NCBI GenBank assembly: GCA_003021975.1
Contig: PXRR01000004.1
Location: 8,424-55,624 of the forward strand
Direction of reading: 5' to 3'
From: Halobacteriales archaeon QS_5_70_17
GTDB lineage: Archaea > Halobacteriota > Halobacteria > Halobacteriales > Haloarculaceae
DNA length: 47,201 nucleotides
This document shows, in pieces, positions 26,924 through 34,758 of the stretch. Position 1 is the stretch's first letter. Every line of letters starts with the position of its first letter. Position numbers and translations under genes: made by a program. A model generated the notes under the pieces. It made no database searches. It saw nothing but the letters and a program-made list of their open reading frames with translations, and was not told the DNA's origin.

Positions 26924-27763
26924 ATGAGTCAACAGCGTCAGCTTTCGCCGGAGGACGTACCGCGGGCCAGCGGGATGCCGATGCTCGGACTCGGTACCTG
27001 GCAGAACGACGACGCCGACCAGTGCGCCGAGAGCGTCGAGTACGCCCTCGATGCGGGCTACCGGCACATCGACACCGCGCAGGCCTACGGCAACGAGGAG
27101 GCCGTCGGCGAGGGCGTCGCGAACGCCGACGTGGACCGGGGGGACGTCTTCCTGGCGACGAAGGTCTGGAACGACAACCTCTCTCACGACGACGTCATCG
27201 AGTCCACGGAGTCCTCGCTGGAGAAACTCGGCGTCGACTACGTCGACCTGCTGTACATCCACTGGCCGGCCGGTGAGTACGACCCCGAGGAGACGCTGAG
27301 CGCGTTCGACGAACTCTACGACGAGGGCAAGATCGAGCGCGTCGGCGTCTCGAACTTCGAACCCCGGCACCTCGACGAGGCCATGGAGGCCGCCGACGCG
27401 CCGATCTTCGCCAACCAGGTCGAGATGCACCCGCTGCTCCAGCAGGAGGAACTCCGGGAGTTCGCCGCCGAGGAGGACGTCGAACTGGTGGCGTACTCGC
27501 CGCTGGCCCGCGGGGACGTCTTCGAGGACGACACGCTCGGCGACATCGCGGAGAAACACGACGCCAGCGCCGCGCAGGTGAGCCTCGCGTGGCTCCGCGA
27601 GAAGGGCGTCACCGCCATCCCGAAGGCCACGGGCGAGGACCGCATCGAGGACAACTGGGCCTCGCTCGCGCTCGACCTCGACGAGGAGGACGTCACGGCC
27701 ATCGACGAGATGGACCCCGGCGACCGAAAGATCGACCCCGAGTTCGGTCCCGACGAGTGGTAG
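26924..27763 (+). CDS. Aldo/keto reductase
   Basis: A 279-residue (beta/alpha)8 NADPH-dependent oxidoreductase. The catalytic tetrad is complete: Asp50 and Tyr55 (RHIDTAQAYGNE), Lys80 (FLATKVW) and His113 (LYIHWP). VGVSNFEP and the cofactor-binding segment IPKATGEDRIEDN near the C-terminus are also typical. It resembles 2,5-diketo-gluconate reductase-type (AKR5) enzymes; the substrate is unknown. It stands alone 76 bases after the reductase gene. Confidence 0.92.
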   Translation: MSQQRQLSPEDVPRASGMPMLGLGTWQNDDADQCAESVEYALDAGYRHIDTAQAYGNEEAVGEGVANADVDRGDVFLATKVWNDNLSHDDVIESTESSLEKLGVDYVDLLYIHWPAGEYDPEETLSAFDELYDEGKIERVGVSNFEPRHLDEAMEAADAPIFANQVEMHPLLQQEELREFAAEEDVELVAYSPLARGDVFEDDTLGDIAEKHDASAAQVSLAWLREKGVTAIPKATGEDRIEDNWASLALDLDEEDVTAIDEMDPGDRKIDPEFGPDEW

Positions 27764-27814
27764 GGCAATTATTGTAGTCGGAACATTCAGGGGAAACGAC
27801 GGCAATCGCTCCCC

Positions 27815-28570
27815 ATGGTCGTCGAGCGCGAGCAGTACGGCATCGTAAGCGGCATTCGAGCGGACATCCAGGAGTTACACGATTACTGGATGGCGATCGT
27901 GTTTCCGCAGCTCCGCCGGACCCACGCCGTCATGGGTCGCTGGCGGCCCACGAGCGCGGGCCAACGCGCCGCCTTCTACGTCTGGGGGGTCCTGGGCGCG
28001 CTGGCCCTCCTGGTGGGATACCCCCTCCTGTTGCTGGGATTCGCCACCCGGTTTTACTCCCGGCGGGCGGACTCGACGGCGACCCGCATCGGTCTGGCGG
28101 GCGTGCTGGTCCTCTCGGCGGTCGTCTGGGGGCTGCTGACCCTCCTGGCCCGCCTGCGGTTCTCCCCGGAGGGATTCCTGGCGGTCGCGGCCGCAAGCGC
28201 CGTCGCCGTCACCAGCGCCGGCGTGGCCGTCGTCTTCTCGCGGGTCGGGGGCCGGGCGACGACCGTCCTGCTGAGCTACCCGATGGCGATGAACGCCTTC
28301 TTCCTCCCGCCGGTGGTCGCGGCGCTGTACTCGCCGTCGCTCGCAGGCGTGGTGTTTCCCGAGAGCACGACGCTGGCGCGCTGGCTGCTGGACAACGTCC
28401 TCGTCGTCGGGAACGTCAACAGCTACCTCCGCGCCCGGTTCACCCTGAAGGGGGCGGCGTACGTCGCCATGTGGTCGGCCATCGCGGTCCCGATCGGGTG
28501 GCTGCTGGGCGCGGTCGTCACCCTTGCGGACGCGGTCCGGCCGAAGCCCGGCGACGAGGCGAGCGCGTAG
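27815..28570 (+). CDS. Haloarchaeal integral membrane protein of unknown function
   Basis: A 251-residue protein. About 55 soluble N-terminal residues (ending near MGRWRPTSAGQR) precede six predicted membrane helices (roughly 57-78, 89-110, 117-140, 147-170, 180-200 and 212-238). No enzyme motif is seen. The hydrophilic N-terminus with FPQLRRTHAVMG looks conserved, which suggests it is a cytoplasmic domain. I cannot assign a function. Confidence 0.65.
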   Translation: MVVEREQYGIVSGIRADIQELHDYWMAIVFPQLRRTHAVMGRWRPTSAGQRAAFYVWGVLGALALLVGYPLLLLGFATRFYSRRADSTATRIGLAGVLVLSAVVWGLLTLLARLRFSPEGFLAVAAASAVAVTSAGVAVVFSRVGGRATTVLLSYPMAMNAFFLPPVVAALYSPSLAGVVFPESTTLARWLLDNVLVVGNVNSYLRARFTLKGAAYVAMWSAIAVPIGWLLGAVVTLADAVRPKPGDEASA

Positions 28571-28657
28571 CCCCGGGTACTCCCGCCGGGGCGACCGCGG
28601 GAACCGCTCGCCGGACTGTTTCGGGGATTCTTTGTTCCCGGCGTTCCGAACATCGAC

Positions 28658-28852
28658 ATGGCACTGGACCTGACGAGAACGGTGGCCGCGTTCGCGGCGT
28701 TGGTCGCGCTCGGCGTCGGCGCGCTGCTCGCAGCGCCGTTCATGGCTGCCTCGACCGTGCTGATGATGGTACTGCCCGCGATGATCGTCTTCGGAGCGCT
28801 CTGTCTGGGGCTCGGCGTCCAGTACGGCGAGCACCGCGCGACCCGGCGGTGA
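28658..28852 (+). CDS. Small two-helix membrane protein
   Basis: A 64-residue protein with two hydrophobic segments (about residues 9-28 and 33-54) and a basic tail (HRATRR), so the C-terminus is probably cytoplasmic. The pattern TVLMMVLPAM then GLGVQYGEHRAT matches a small haloarchaeal family I recall as DUF7333. The role is unknown. Confidence 0.65.
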   Translation: MALDLTRTVAAFAALVALGVGALLAAPFMAASTVLMMVLPAMIVFGALCLGLGVQYGEHRATRR

Positions 28853-28926
28853 CGGGTGACGTCCGGCCCGCCGTGTCCCCCTCGCTGCTTCGCTCGTAGG
28901 TCGCCTCTCTCGGACCCCGAGGGGCG

Positions 28927-29106
28927 TCAGCCCTCCGTCGGTCCGCCCGTGAGGTTCCGCTCCTCCAGCACCCGGACGACGAAATCGACGAGTTCGTCGC
29001 GGGCGTGGTCGTCCGCGATGTGGCTACGCAGCGTCGGTTCCCCGTTGAACCGCGCGTAGCAGAGCGGACACTCGACCGGTGGTCGGTAGGCGGTAGTCGT
29101 CCCCAT
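28927..29106 (-). CDS. C2H2-type zinc-finger micro-protein
   Basis: A 59-residue protein with a single C2H2-like finger: CPLCYARF supplies CxxC and HIADDH supplies HxxxxH near residues 14-34, followed by a helix VDFVVRVLEERN. Haloarchaea encode many such micro-proteins, some affecting biofilm or motility, but this one has no known role. The ATG at 29106 is followed directly by conserved sequence. It is upstream of no obvious partner. Confidence 0.7.
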   Translation of the reverse strand: MGTTTAYRPPVECPLCYARFNGEPTLRSHIADDHARDELVDFVVRVLEERNLTGGPTEG

Positions 29107-29207
29107 AGGTAGTTCAAGTAACACCACAGCTATGAATCGTCGGTTTGCGGAGGAAAGTTCGGTGAAGCTACGGTTCGACGTGCCGACGGGGCGCTCCCCG
29201 CGGACTC

Positions 29208-30176
29208 CTACATGTAGCCGAGGTCGCGCAGGCGCTCCATCAGGTCCTCCTTGTCCTGGGCGCGGCCGGCGCGCTCGGTCGTCCCCTCGAGATCCTGGAG
29301 CCAGGCGGGCTCCTGAGCGCTCTTGTCGGTCGAGATCTCGCTGCCCAGCGAGCGGAAGCCCTCGAAGTACTTCGGCGAGATCGGCAAGTCCTCGTGGCCG
29401 ACGCCTTCGGGCAGGTCGTCGTAGTCCTGGGGGACGTGCCCGGCGGGGTAGCCCTCGACGGTCTCGGGGACCACGTAGTTCCAGAAGGCCTCCCAGACGG
29501 CCCGCTCGTCGAACTGGAGGATCGGCTGAATGCGGTCGTGGGGCGGGTAGACCTCGGGATCGTGACGCGGCGAGAAGAACGTCTCGTCGGCCCGGGCCTC
29601 CTGCTCGTCCCAGCGGATGCCCGAGAGGATGCCGTCGACGCCGTGCTCCTCGAGGGCGTTGTTCAGCGCGACGGTCTTCAGCAGGTGGTTGCCGACGTAC
29701 GTGTCCAGCAGGAACGGGAACGTGTCGTCCTCGTACTCCAGCAGGTTCCGGACGTGGTGCTGGTTCTGCTCGTTGAGCTGGTCGACGGGGATGTCGTCGC
29801 CGGGCGTGAGGTCGTGCTCGTCGACGTAGGCGCCGACGTCCTCGTTGCGCGCGTAGACGACGTCGAGGTCCCACTCCTCGGCCCAGCGGTCGACGAAGTC
29901 GTGGAGTTCGTCGAAGTGCTGGAAGTGGTCGATGAAGATCGCCGGCGGTACCTCCATGTCGAACTGCTCGGCGACCTCCTTGACGAAGTACAGCGTCAGC
30001 GTGGAGTCCTTCCCGCCGGTCCACATGATCGCGGGGTTGCGGTACTCCTCGAGGCCGCGCCGCGTGACTTCGATCGCCTCTTCGACCTTGTCTTCGATCG
30101 TCGGATAGTCCTCGGGGGACTCGCCCTCGCCGAGGCTGTAGTCGACGTCCAGATAGTCGGGGAATTCGTCTGCCAT
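29208..30176 (-). CDS. Phosphoadenosine-phosphosulfate reductase family (PP-loop) protein
   Basis: A 322-residue PP-loop ATP-pyrophosphatase-type protein. The P-loop WTGGKDSTLTLYF lies near residues 52-64 and ILSGIRWDEQEARA near 190-203 matches the conserved SGIRxxE region of CysD/CysH-like enzymes, which bind ATP or (P)APS. It could be an APS/PAPS reductase or sulfate adenylyltransferase small-subunit-like enzyme; no CysN or other sulfur gene is adjacent. The ATG at 30176 (MADEFPDYLDVDY) was preferred over 30194 by the usual N-terminus of relatives. Confidence 0.8.
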   Translation of the reverse strand: MADEFPDYLDVDYSLGEGESPEDYPTIEDKVEEAIEVTRRGLEEYRNPAIMWTGGKDSTLTLYFVKEVAEQFDMEVPPAIFIDHFQHFDELHDFVDRWAEEWDLDVVYARNEDVGAYVDEHDLTPGDDIPVDQLNEQNQHHVRNLLEYEDDTFPFLLDTYVGNHLLKTVALNNALEEHGVDGILSGIRWDEQEARADETFFSPRHDPEVYPPHDRIQPILQFDERAVWEAFWNYVVPETVEGYPAGHVPQDYDDLPEGVGHEDLPISPKYFEGFRSLGSEISTDKSAQEPAWLQDLEGTTERAGRAQDKEDLMERLRDLGYM

Positions 30177-30288
30177 CTCGTAATTAGATATCATTAGGAG
30201 TCATAAACAGTTTGTGGCTCGTCGCAAGCGCTGCAATTCCCCCGGGCGATCCAAACCGCTTTGCCCGCTGCCGGCGGAGTAACTCCCG

Positions 30289-30939
30289 ATGCTCGTTCTC
30301 GGTGACGCACACGCGTCGACGCCCGACCGCCGGGACGCGCTCCTGGCCGCGTACCGGACGGCGGAGTCGGACGTCGCGCTTCACGTCGGCGACGCCGAGT
30401 ACTACGACTTCCCCGCCCCGACGTGGTTCGTGGCGGGCAACAACGAGGACTTCGACGTGATCGACGCCCTCCGCGCCGGGGAGCGACCTGACGGCGTCCG
30501 GAACGCTCACCTGCTCGCCAGCACCGCCGCCGACGTGGCGGGCCTTCGGGTCGCCGGCCTGTCGGGGAACTTCGCGCCGACGCGGTACGACCGCCCCCGG
30601 AGCGACCTCGAGGGCGACCGCCGGCGTCACTTCACCCGGGAGGACGTCGGACGGGCGGCCGACCTCGAGGGTGTGGATGTCCTCCTGACTCACGAGGCGC
30701 CGACGGGCCTCCTCTGTTACGGGTACGACCCCGGGTGCGATCACGTGAACGACCTCCTCGGAGCCCTCGACCCGGAACTCTGCCTCGTCGGCCACCACCA
30801 CCGGCACCGAGCGGCCGAGGTCGAGGGCGTCCGAACCGTCAGCCTCGCGCCGATCTGGGAGCGGTACTACACGCTCGATCCGGACGAACTAGCACTCGCC
30901 GCTCACGGGATTCCGGCGGACGCGGGGCCGCCCGAGTGA
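30289..30939 (+). CDS. Calcineurin-like metallophosphoesterase
   Basis: A 216-residue binuclear metallophosphatase. The ordered motifs are GDAHAS (Asp6, His8), HVGDAEYYD (about 32-40), GNNED (about 49-53), LLTHEAP (about 127-133) and GHHHRHR (about 167-173). It resembles YfcE-type phosphodiesterases in length. The substrate is unknown. It is divergent from the PAPS-reductase-family gene with a 112-base gap. Confidence 0.88.
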   Translation: MLVLGDAHASTPDRRDALLAAYRTAESDVALHVGDAEYYDFPAPTWFVAGNNEDFDVIDALRAGERPDGVRNAHLLASTAADVAGLRVAGLSGNFAPTRYDRPRSDLEGDRRRHFTREDVGRAADLEGVDVLLTHEAPTGLLCYGYDPGCDHVNDLLGALDPELCLVGHHHRHRAAEVEGVRTVSLAPIWERYYTLDPDELALAAHGIPADAGPPE

Positions 30940-31139
30940 GTCGCGGACACCGTTGAGAGGAGCGCCGCTCGGCCGTCGGCCTCTCGGAGCGGCCGCCGCT
31001 CCGGACCGATATCTCCGTTCGACGAACTCGATCCGGGCTTCGATCCCTGGTGAAGCCCGCGCAGCCTGACGGGCCGACGTTCCCGGGTCAGTCTGACGGC
31101 CCCGAGAGAGCACGTCGAGAAGTCGAATCGAGACCAGGT

Positions 31140-31163
31140 GGGTTCCGCCGGCTGTCGGAACCC
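31140..31163. other. Hairpin with perfect 8-bp stem
   Basis: GGGTTCCG at 31140-31147 pairs with CGGAACCC at 31156-31163 around an 8-nt loop. It lies in a gene-poor stretch between the metallophosphoesterase and the UspA remnant. It has no T-tract, so a terminator role is not supported. Confidence 0.35.
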
Positions 31164-31228
31164 GCAGCCGATGGTGCGATCACCGGACGCACTGAATAGA
31201 GGGCGCGTATCTCGCGCCGAATCCCACC

Positions 31229-31387
31229 TCAGGCGTCGGCTGCGCGGACCGTCGGCACGGGGAGGTCGGCGAGCCCGACGACTTTCCCGGCGACGTTTCC
31301 GTTCGCGTACCGGCTAGTTCCGGATCGACCGTGTGTGCTCGTCACGGTCACGTCCATCCCGGCGTCGTCTGCGTGGGCGAGAATCAT
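31229..31387 (-). pseudogene. C-terminal fragment of a universal stress protein (UspA family)
   Basis: Fifty-two residues from an ATG at 31387 match only the C-terminal third of UspA proteins: HADDAGMDVTVTSTHGRSG, then ANGNVAGKVVGLADLPVPTV. The nucleotide-binding GxxGx9G(S/T) pattern is partly altered (GRSGTSRYANGN). Intact family members have about 140-150 residues. No N-terminal part is found upstream; instead the AT-richer islet begins there. This looks like a gene cut when foreign DNA arrived or by a deletion. Confidence 0.7.
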
Positions 31388-31480
31388 ACAGGGAGAGCGA
31401 TTCGCGTAATCAATACCCTCGCTTGGTAATCAGATGATCCAGAACGTGCTGCCCGACCCCGGCGCTTTCGCTGCTGAACT

Positions 31481-31524
31481 CACGCTCTGCGCCTATCGCC
31501 AGACGCGTGCCGCGTGTGTAACAG
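31481..31524 (+). repeat. Dispersed islet repeat, copy D
   Basis: It begins CACGCTCTG and ends CGTGCCGCG(T)GTGTAACAG as in copy B, but the middle reads CCTATCGCCAGAC, shared with copy E. It lies beyond the 3' end of the membrane protein gene at 31564. Confidence 0.5.
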
Positions 31525-31563
31525 TGGCTGTACGCGCCCCCGTCTCTCTCGTAGAGTTCCATA

Positions 31564-32010
31564 TCAATCGACGGCAGCTGCTCGAATTAGCACTCGGAGC
31601 CCAACTCCAACGAGATGACCGCTCGTTCCGATAATGACGGCCCCGCCGAGGGGAAGACCGACGCTGAGAGCGAGCACAGCCAACGGGTCACTGCTCGTGA
31701 GTCCGACACCGACGCGATTCAGGGTCGCCCCCAACAGTGACCCGAACACGAGCAGCCAACTGACGATGAGCCCGTCGTTGAGATAGGCATGAGCGGCGGC
31801 GAGAAGCAGTAGAACGACGATACCACCACCAATAACATCAACCGGAAGCAGGTCATAGGCAGCTTCCGAGACACCGGGGAGCCGCCAGAACAGATACGAG
31901 AGGACGAACAACAGTCCGGCAAGAACAAGGCCCCCCTTCGTCGCGGCCCCGTTCCGCCCATAGAGAAGCCGGGGCGGAACGCGAGAGAATAAGGTGCAAA
32001 TGAGCAGCAT
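31564..32010 (-). CDS. Small membrane protein, islet orphan
   Basis: A 148-residue protein from ATG 32010 with four hydrophobic segments (about residues 25-43, 52-70, 74-92 and 118-143). No motif is recognised. Codon use is less GC-biased than in neighbouring housekeeping genes, in line with the AT-richer islet it opens. Its start faces the lipoprotein gene at 32247 across a shared 236-base promoter region. Function unknown. Confidence 0.55.
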   Translation of the reverse strand: MLLICTLFSRVPPRLLYGRNGAATKGGLVLAGLLFVLSYLFWRLPGVSEAAYDLLPVDVIGGGIVVLLLLAAAHAYLNDGLIVSWLLVFGSLLGATLNRVGVGLTSSDPLAVLALSVGLPLGGAVIIGTSGHLVGVGLRVLIRAAAVD

Positions 32011-32246
32011 GGTGTCTATCTGTCGTCGTTTCCTGATAGGCCTTCCCGTCGCTCGTATTGCGATTGTACATGTACCGATGCGAGAGCCCAATGATACAGA
32101 GACGCTCTCTGTCGCTCAAAATCGGCACTCGACGAGACGGCAGTCTTTCCAGACTGATCTGCAGTAGCACAGCCGGTAGAGTCAGGCCGGGTGTGTGGCA
32201 GGGAGGCGCCCGAACGTTCATTACGTTGACTATCTTCTGCGCAGAT

Positions 32247-32756
32247 GTGCCCTCCCTTCTCTCCGGTAGGCGGTTTCCGCTCGCCATCACGATTTGCGCT
32301 ATCGTCGTGTTGAGCGGCTGTCTTGGCCAATTCGCGTCTGATGAGTCGACGTCGACGTGTTCCGAGGAGCGCCTCACACCGGTTCCGTTTCCCGACCGCC
32401 CTGCCTCGCTGACGAACGATTCCGTGAGTGCGTTCGTCGCGACCCTTGAAGAAGCGTACCTCTACAACCAGTATGCAGGCGATGAAAATATCACGAAGAT
32501 AACATTCGACTCGGAACCAGATACCGTGACTCGACTCGACGATGGATGGCTGGTTCGCATCGAGAGCCTATTTGCGCTCTATGACTGTGCGGGCGGTGCA
32601 TTGGGAGTAAGCGACGGCCACCACTCGGTTTCCTATTTCATCAACGAAAGTGCCGTCTATCGCGAGGGAGGCGATTCCCCCGGCAGTGACCCGCGCGACG
32701 GTGGTATCCCCATCCGCGTCGGCAACACCACAACAGCGGAGACAAGGCAAGAGTGA
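32247..32756 (+). CDS. Putative secreted lipoprotein, islet orphan
   Basis: Starting at a GTG (32247), the 169-residue product has a short basic start, a hydrophobic stretch and a lipobox-like LSGC (about residues 27-30), so it is probably anchored outside the cell by a lipid on that Cys. The mature part is acidic with no recognised domain. The longer frame upstream (to 32058) reads as unlikely protein, so the later start is preferred. Repeat copy A follows 9 bases after the stop. Confidence 0.55.
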   Translation: MPSLLSGRRFPLAITICAIVVLSGCLGQFASDESTSTCSEERLTPVPFPDRPASLTNDSVSAFVATLEEAYLYNQYAGDENITKITFDSEPDTVTRLDDGWLVRIESLFALYDCAGGALGVSDGHHSVSYFINESAVYREGGDSPGSDPRDGGIPIRVGNTTTAETRQE

Positions 32757-32765
32757 GCCACCCCC

Positions 32766-32813
32766 GCTCTGAGTTGAACGACGGGGCGAAGTGAGAGACA
32801 CGTGCCGCGAGTC
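32766..32813 (+). repeat. Dispersed islet repeat, copy A
   Basis: The core GAACGACGGGGCGAAGTGAG is followed by AGACACGTGCCGCG. Over the 44 bases from GCTCTGAG to TGCCGCG it differs from copy B at only two positions by eye. Confidence 0.7.
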
Positions 32814-32868
32814 GACCATCACGAGTAACTCCGGCACTGTTTTCGTTCGTGGATCGAATCGAGAGAAC

Positions 32869-33087
32869 ATGGTATTCCCCGCTGGTCCAACGAGTGCGGT
32901 ACGTGAGGCGTTCAGGGATGTATTCGAGCAGCGATACACGGAGGTCGTCGTCTACGGCGACAAGGACGGAGAAACGGTGCTTCACGAGGGAGCGATCCGT
33001 ATACGCGCCGATGGGTGGATTGAACTCCCGACAGGACGGCTTCTGTCGCCTGGGGCAGTCCATCACATCGACGTTCGAACCGAGTAA
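32869..33087 (+). CDS. Small conserved protein, paralogue of the one at 42322
   Basis: A 72-residue protein from ATG 32869. Its C-terminal half, DGETVLHEGAIRIRADGW then IELPTGRLLSPGAVHHID, closely matches the 69-residue protein at 42322-42531 in this window, which shows a real family and supports both reading frames. The N-terminal half (REAFRDVFEQRYTEVVVYG) resembles a short helix-strand unit. No function is known. It sits between repeat copies A and E in the islet. Confidence 0.65.
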   Translation: MVFPAGPTSAVREAFRDVFEQRYTEVVVYGDKDGETVLHEGAIRIRADGWIELPTGRLLSPGAVHHIDVRTE

Positions 33088-33133
33088 GACTCGAACGCAC
33101 GACCACCTCCTCGGAATTGGAGATGGATGCTGA

Positions 33134-33166
33134 CTGGCGATAGGCCCAGAGTGTATCTATCGCCAG
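33134..33166. other. Hairpin with perfect 10-bp stem
   Basis: CTGGCGATAG (33134-33143) is exactly complementary to CTATCGCCAG (33157-33166) around a 13-nt loop. It lies between the convergent 3' ends of the 72-residue and 43-residue genes, so it may act as a two-way terminator or RNA structure. Its right arm overlaps repeat copy E. Confidence 0.55.
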
Positions 33167-33188
33167 ACTCATACCGCGGATATAACAG
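33145..33188 (+). repeat. Dispersed islet repeat, copy E (degenerate)
   Basis: It shares CTATCGCCAGAC with copy D and ends in a CCGCG...TAACAG pattern like copies B and D, with several substitutions. Confidence 0.4.
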
Positions 33189-33202
33189 GCAGCTAGTGGC
33201 GA

Positions 33203-33334
33203 TTACAGACCGGCCCACGAGAGCAGGCGGCCCATTCCGAGGAGGGCGACCAGCAAACCGATCGTAAGCAGAATGCCAAGACCGATCTGATATCCCGACG
33301 CTGGCCAGAGAAGAACGTACTGAAAACTACTCAT
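33203..33334 (-). CDS. 43-residue single-pass membrane micro-protein
   Basis: A short frame from ATG 33334 to TAA 33203 codes MSSFQYVLLWPASGYQIGLG followed by a strongly hydrophobic helix and a short basic end near MGRLLSWAGL. It has one or two membrane segments. A good TATA-like AT tract lies 20-28 nt before the ATG, which supports expression. No relatives are recognised. Confidence rests on the hydrophobic composition and the promoter only. Confidence 0.5.
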   Translation of the reverse strand: MSSFQYVLLWPASGYQIGLGILLTIGLLVALLGMGRLLSWAGL

Positions 33335-33351
33335 ACGGATTCATTGGTATA

Positions 33352-33364
33352 GTATATTATATAG
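33352..33364 (-). promoter_or_regulatory. TATA-like element for the 43-residue gene
   Basis: Read on the minus strand this is an uninterrupted A/T stretch (TATATAATATACT) 20-28 nt ahead of the ATG at 33334, one of the strongest AT tracts in the window. Confidence 0.45.
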
Positions 33365-33422
33365 ATATTTTGTATCCAGGTGACAGCAGTAATTTTTTCT
33401 GTTTGCGAATTCGATAAACAAA

Positions 33423-33477
33423 CGCTCTGAGCTGAACGACGGGGCGAAGTGAGAGACTCGTGCCGCGCGTGTAACAG
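33423..33477 (+). repeat. Dispersed islet repeat, copy B
   Basis: The fullest copy: CGCTCTGAGCTGAACGACGG at the left, GGCGAAGTGAGAGACTCGTG in the centre and CCGCGCGTGTAACAG at the right. It lies between the divergent 43-residue and 323-residue genes. Confidence 0.7.
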
Positions 33478-33554
33478 CGACCGCCCCTTTCCATCTCCTT
33501 CGGAAGATTCGGCCTTGTTTCGCACGCTTCTATCTCAATTGTACCCTAGGGAAA

Positions 33555-33563
33555 ATGTTTATC
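33555..33563 (+). promoter_or_regulatory. TATA box for the 323-residue lipoprotein gene
   Basis: ATGTTTATC lies about 28 nt upstream of the ATG at 33590. Confidence 0.45.
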
Positions 33564-33589
33564 GGACAGATCGGTTAGATTAGGGTAAT

Positions 33590-34561
33590 ATGCATCGCCG
33601 CAGATGGCTTGCGACGCTGGGGGGTCTCCTGAGTGGCTGTCTGGATAGAAGCGGCGAGGGAGCAGCAGGAACATCAAACGAGATCTTCATCCTCACGATG
33701 ACGCCAGTCACAGATGCGGAGATTAGTCGGCGCCACGTGGTTGCGCTCTCCAAGGGACCAACGCATAAGTATCAACCCCAGCTCACAGCGGCGATTGCGA
33801 ACGGATCGACAAACCATACAGCCACAACCCCGGCGATCGATCCAGACACAACGCTCAAACAACGATATGAGGGCTCGGTGTACCAGTTCTCTTCGAGCGT
33901 TGTGGAAACGCATGGGACAGCGACCTATCAATACGAAGTCATAATCGACAGCGCTGATGAGGATGTGTCGGGATCCAAGCGGGTTGCATATGATGCCCTC
34001 CCGGCTGTTGACCGGTCGAAATTGGCAGCGAACGGCTTCGGCGCAGGGACACCAGAAATCGGTCCCGGGGTAGGATTCCAACTCACCTATACACCAGCGG
34101 AGCAAAATCAGTCAGTGCTTGTTCCAACTCCTGAGTACTCGGTTATTGAGTGGGAGTCCGATGTCCGAAGGCAGATTCGCATTGAAGACAGCAGACAGTA
34201 TGAGGGCAAGACGTACCAGTATACAGCTGACCACGTTGGGACGGTCCAAGAGGTCGGAAAGCAACTCCGCACTCAATACGCATTCACGCTTGCTGGCCTC
34301 TCTGCCGATGAAAAAGCCATCATCGGTGAGGCAATTGACAACCAAACCGGCTATCGAATCACGAGTCGCAATGAGGCTACGGTAACAGAGCCGGTTCGTG
34401 ACCTCTTCCAGCGATTTGCTGACCGTGTTGAGAACGCCTTAAACTACGACGATGAGCAAGACCAGCTTACTCACCGAGCATATTTTCTCGTAGAGTATAC
34501 TGACGACGTTCATTGGACGGAGCTCCGGTTCAGAAGCGACAGATTCGACACGCAGAAATGA
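33590..34561 (+). CDS. Putative lipoprotein, islet orphan
   Basis: A 323-residue protein beginning MHRRRWLATLGGLLSGCLD: an Arg-rich n-region, a short hydrophobic stretch and a lipobox LSGC at residues 14-17, which suggests Tat or Sec export and lipid anchoring. The mature part is rich in Thr, Gln and Tyr with beta-strand-like spacing and less acidic than core haloarchaeal proteins. No domain is recognised. Base composition is distinctly lower in GC than flanking regions, a sign of transfer. Repeat copies B and C bracket the gene. Confidence 0.6.
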   Translation: MHRRRWLATLGGLLSGCLDRSGEGAAGTSNEIFILTMTPVTDAEISRRHVVALSKGPTHKYQPQLTAAIANGSTNHTATTPAIDPDTTLKQRYEGSVYQFSSSVVETHGTATYQYEVIIDSADEDVSGSKRVAYDALPAVDRSKLAANGFGAGTPEIGPGVGFQLTYTPAEQNQSVLVPTPEYSVIEWESDVRRQIRIEDSRQYEGKTYQYTADHVGTVQEVGKQLRTQYAFTLAGLSADEKAIIGEAIDNQTGYRITSRNEATVTEPVRDLFQRFADRVENALNYDDEQDQLTHRAYFLVEYTDDVHWTELRFRSDRFDTQK

Positions 34562-34680
34562 TGATTAGACGGTAAGGACGACTAAATCAAAGAACAGTAA
34601 GTGAACAGGCGGGATGGTAATCGGTCGTTAGTTCGGACTTACTGAGTAGACGCAAAATCCACTCCTCCAGTGATACGTAC

Positions 34681-34730
34681 ACGCTCTGGGTCGAACGACG
34701 GGGCGAAGTGAGACACGTGCTGCGTGTCTA
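34681..34730 (+). repeat. Dispersed islet repeat, copy C
   Basis: ACGCTCTGGGTCGAACGACG then GGGCGAAGTGAGACACGTGC matches copies A and B with a 2-base deletion in the AGAGAC run. It lies between the convergent 323-residue and phosphorylase genes. Confidence 0.65.
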
Positions 34731-34758
34731 GCGCTGGATCCATATTCGAGATAGCATC

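Noticed and set aside
33086..33126. tRNA-like sequence on the minus strand (TTCGAGTC-like loop)
   Set aside because: The acceptor, D and anticodon arms do not pair acceptably, so a tRNA or tRNA-derived attachment site is not supported.
31388..34758. Integrated provirus or plasmid
   Set aside because: No integrase, capsid, replication gene or flanking tRNA was found; only composition and repeats set it apart.
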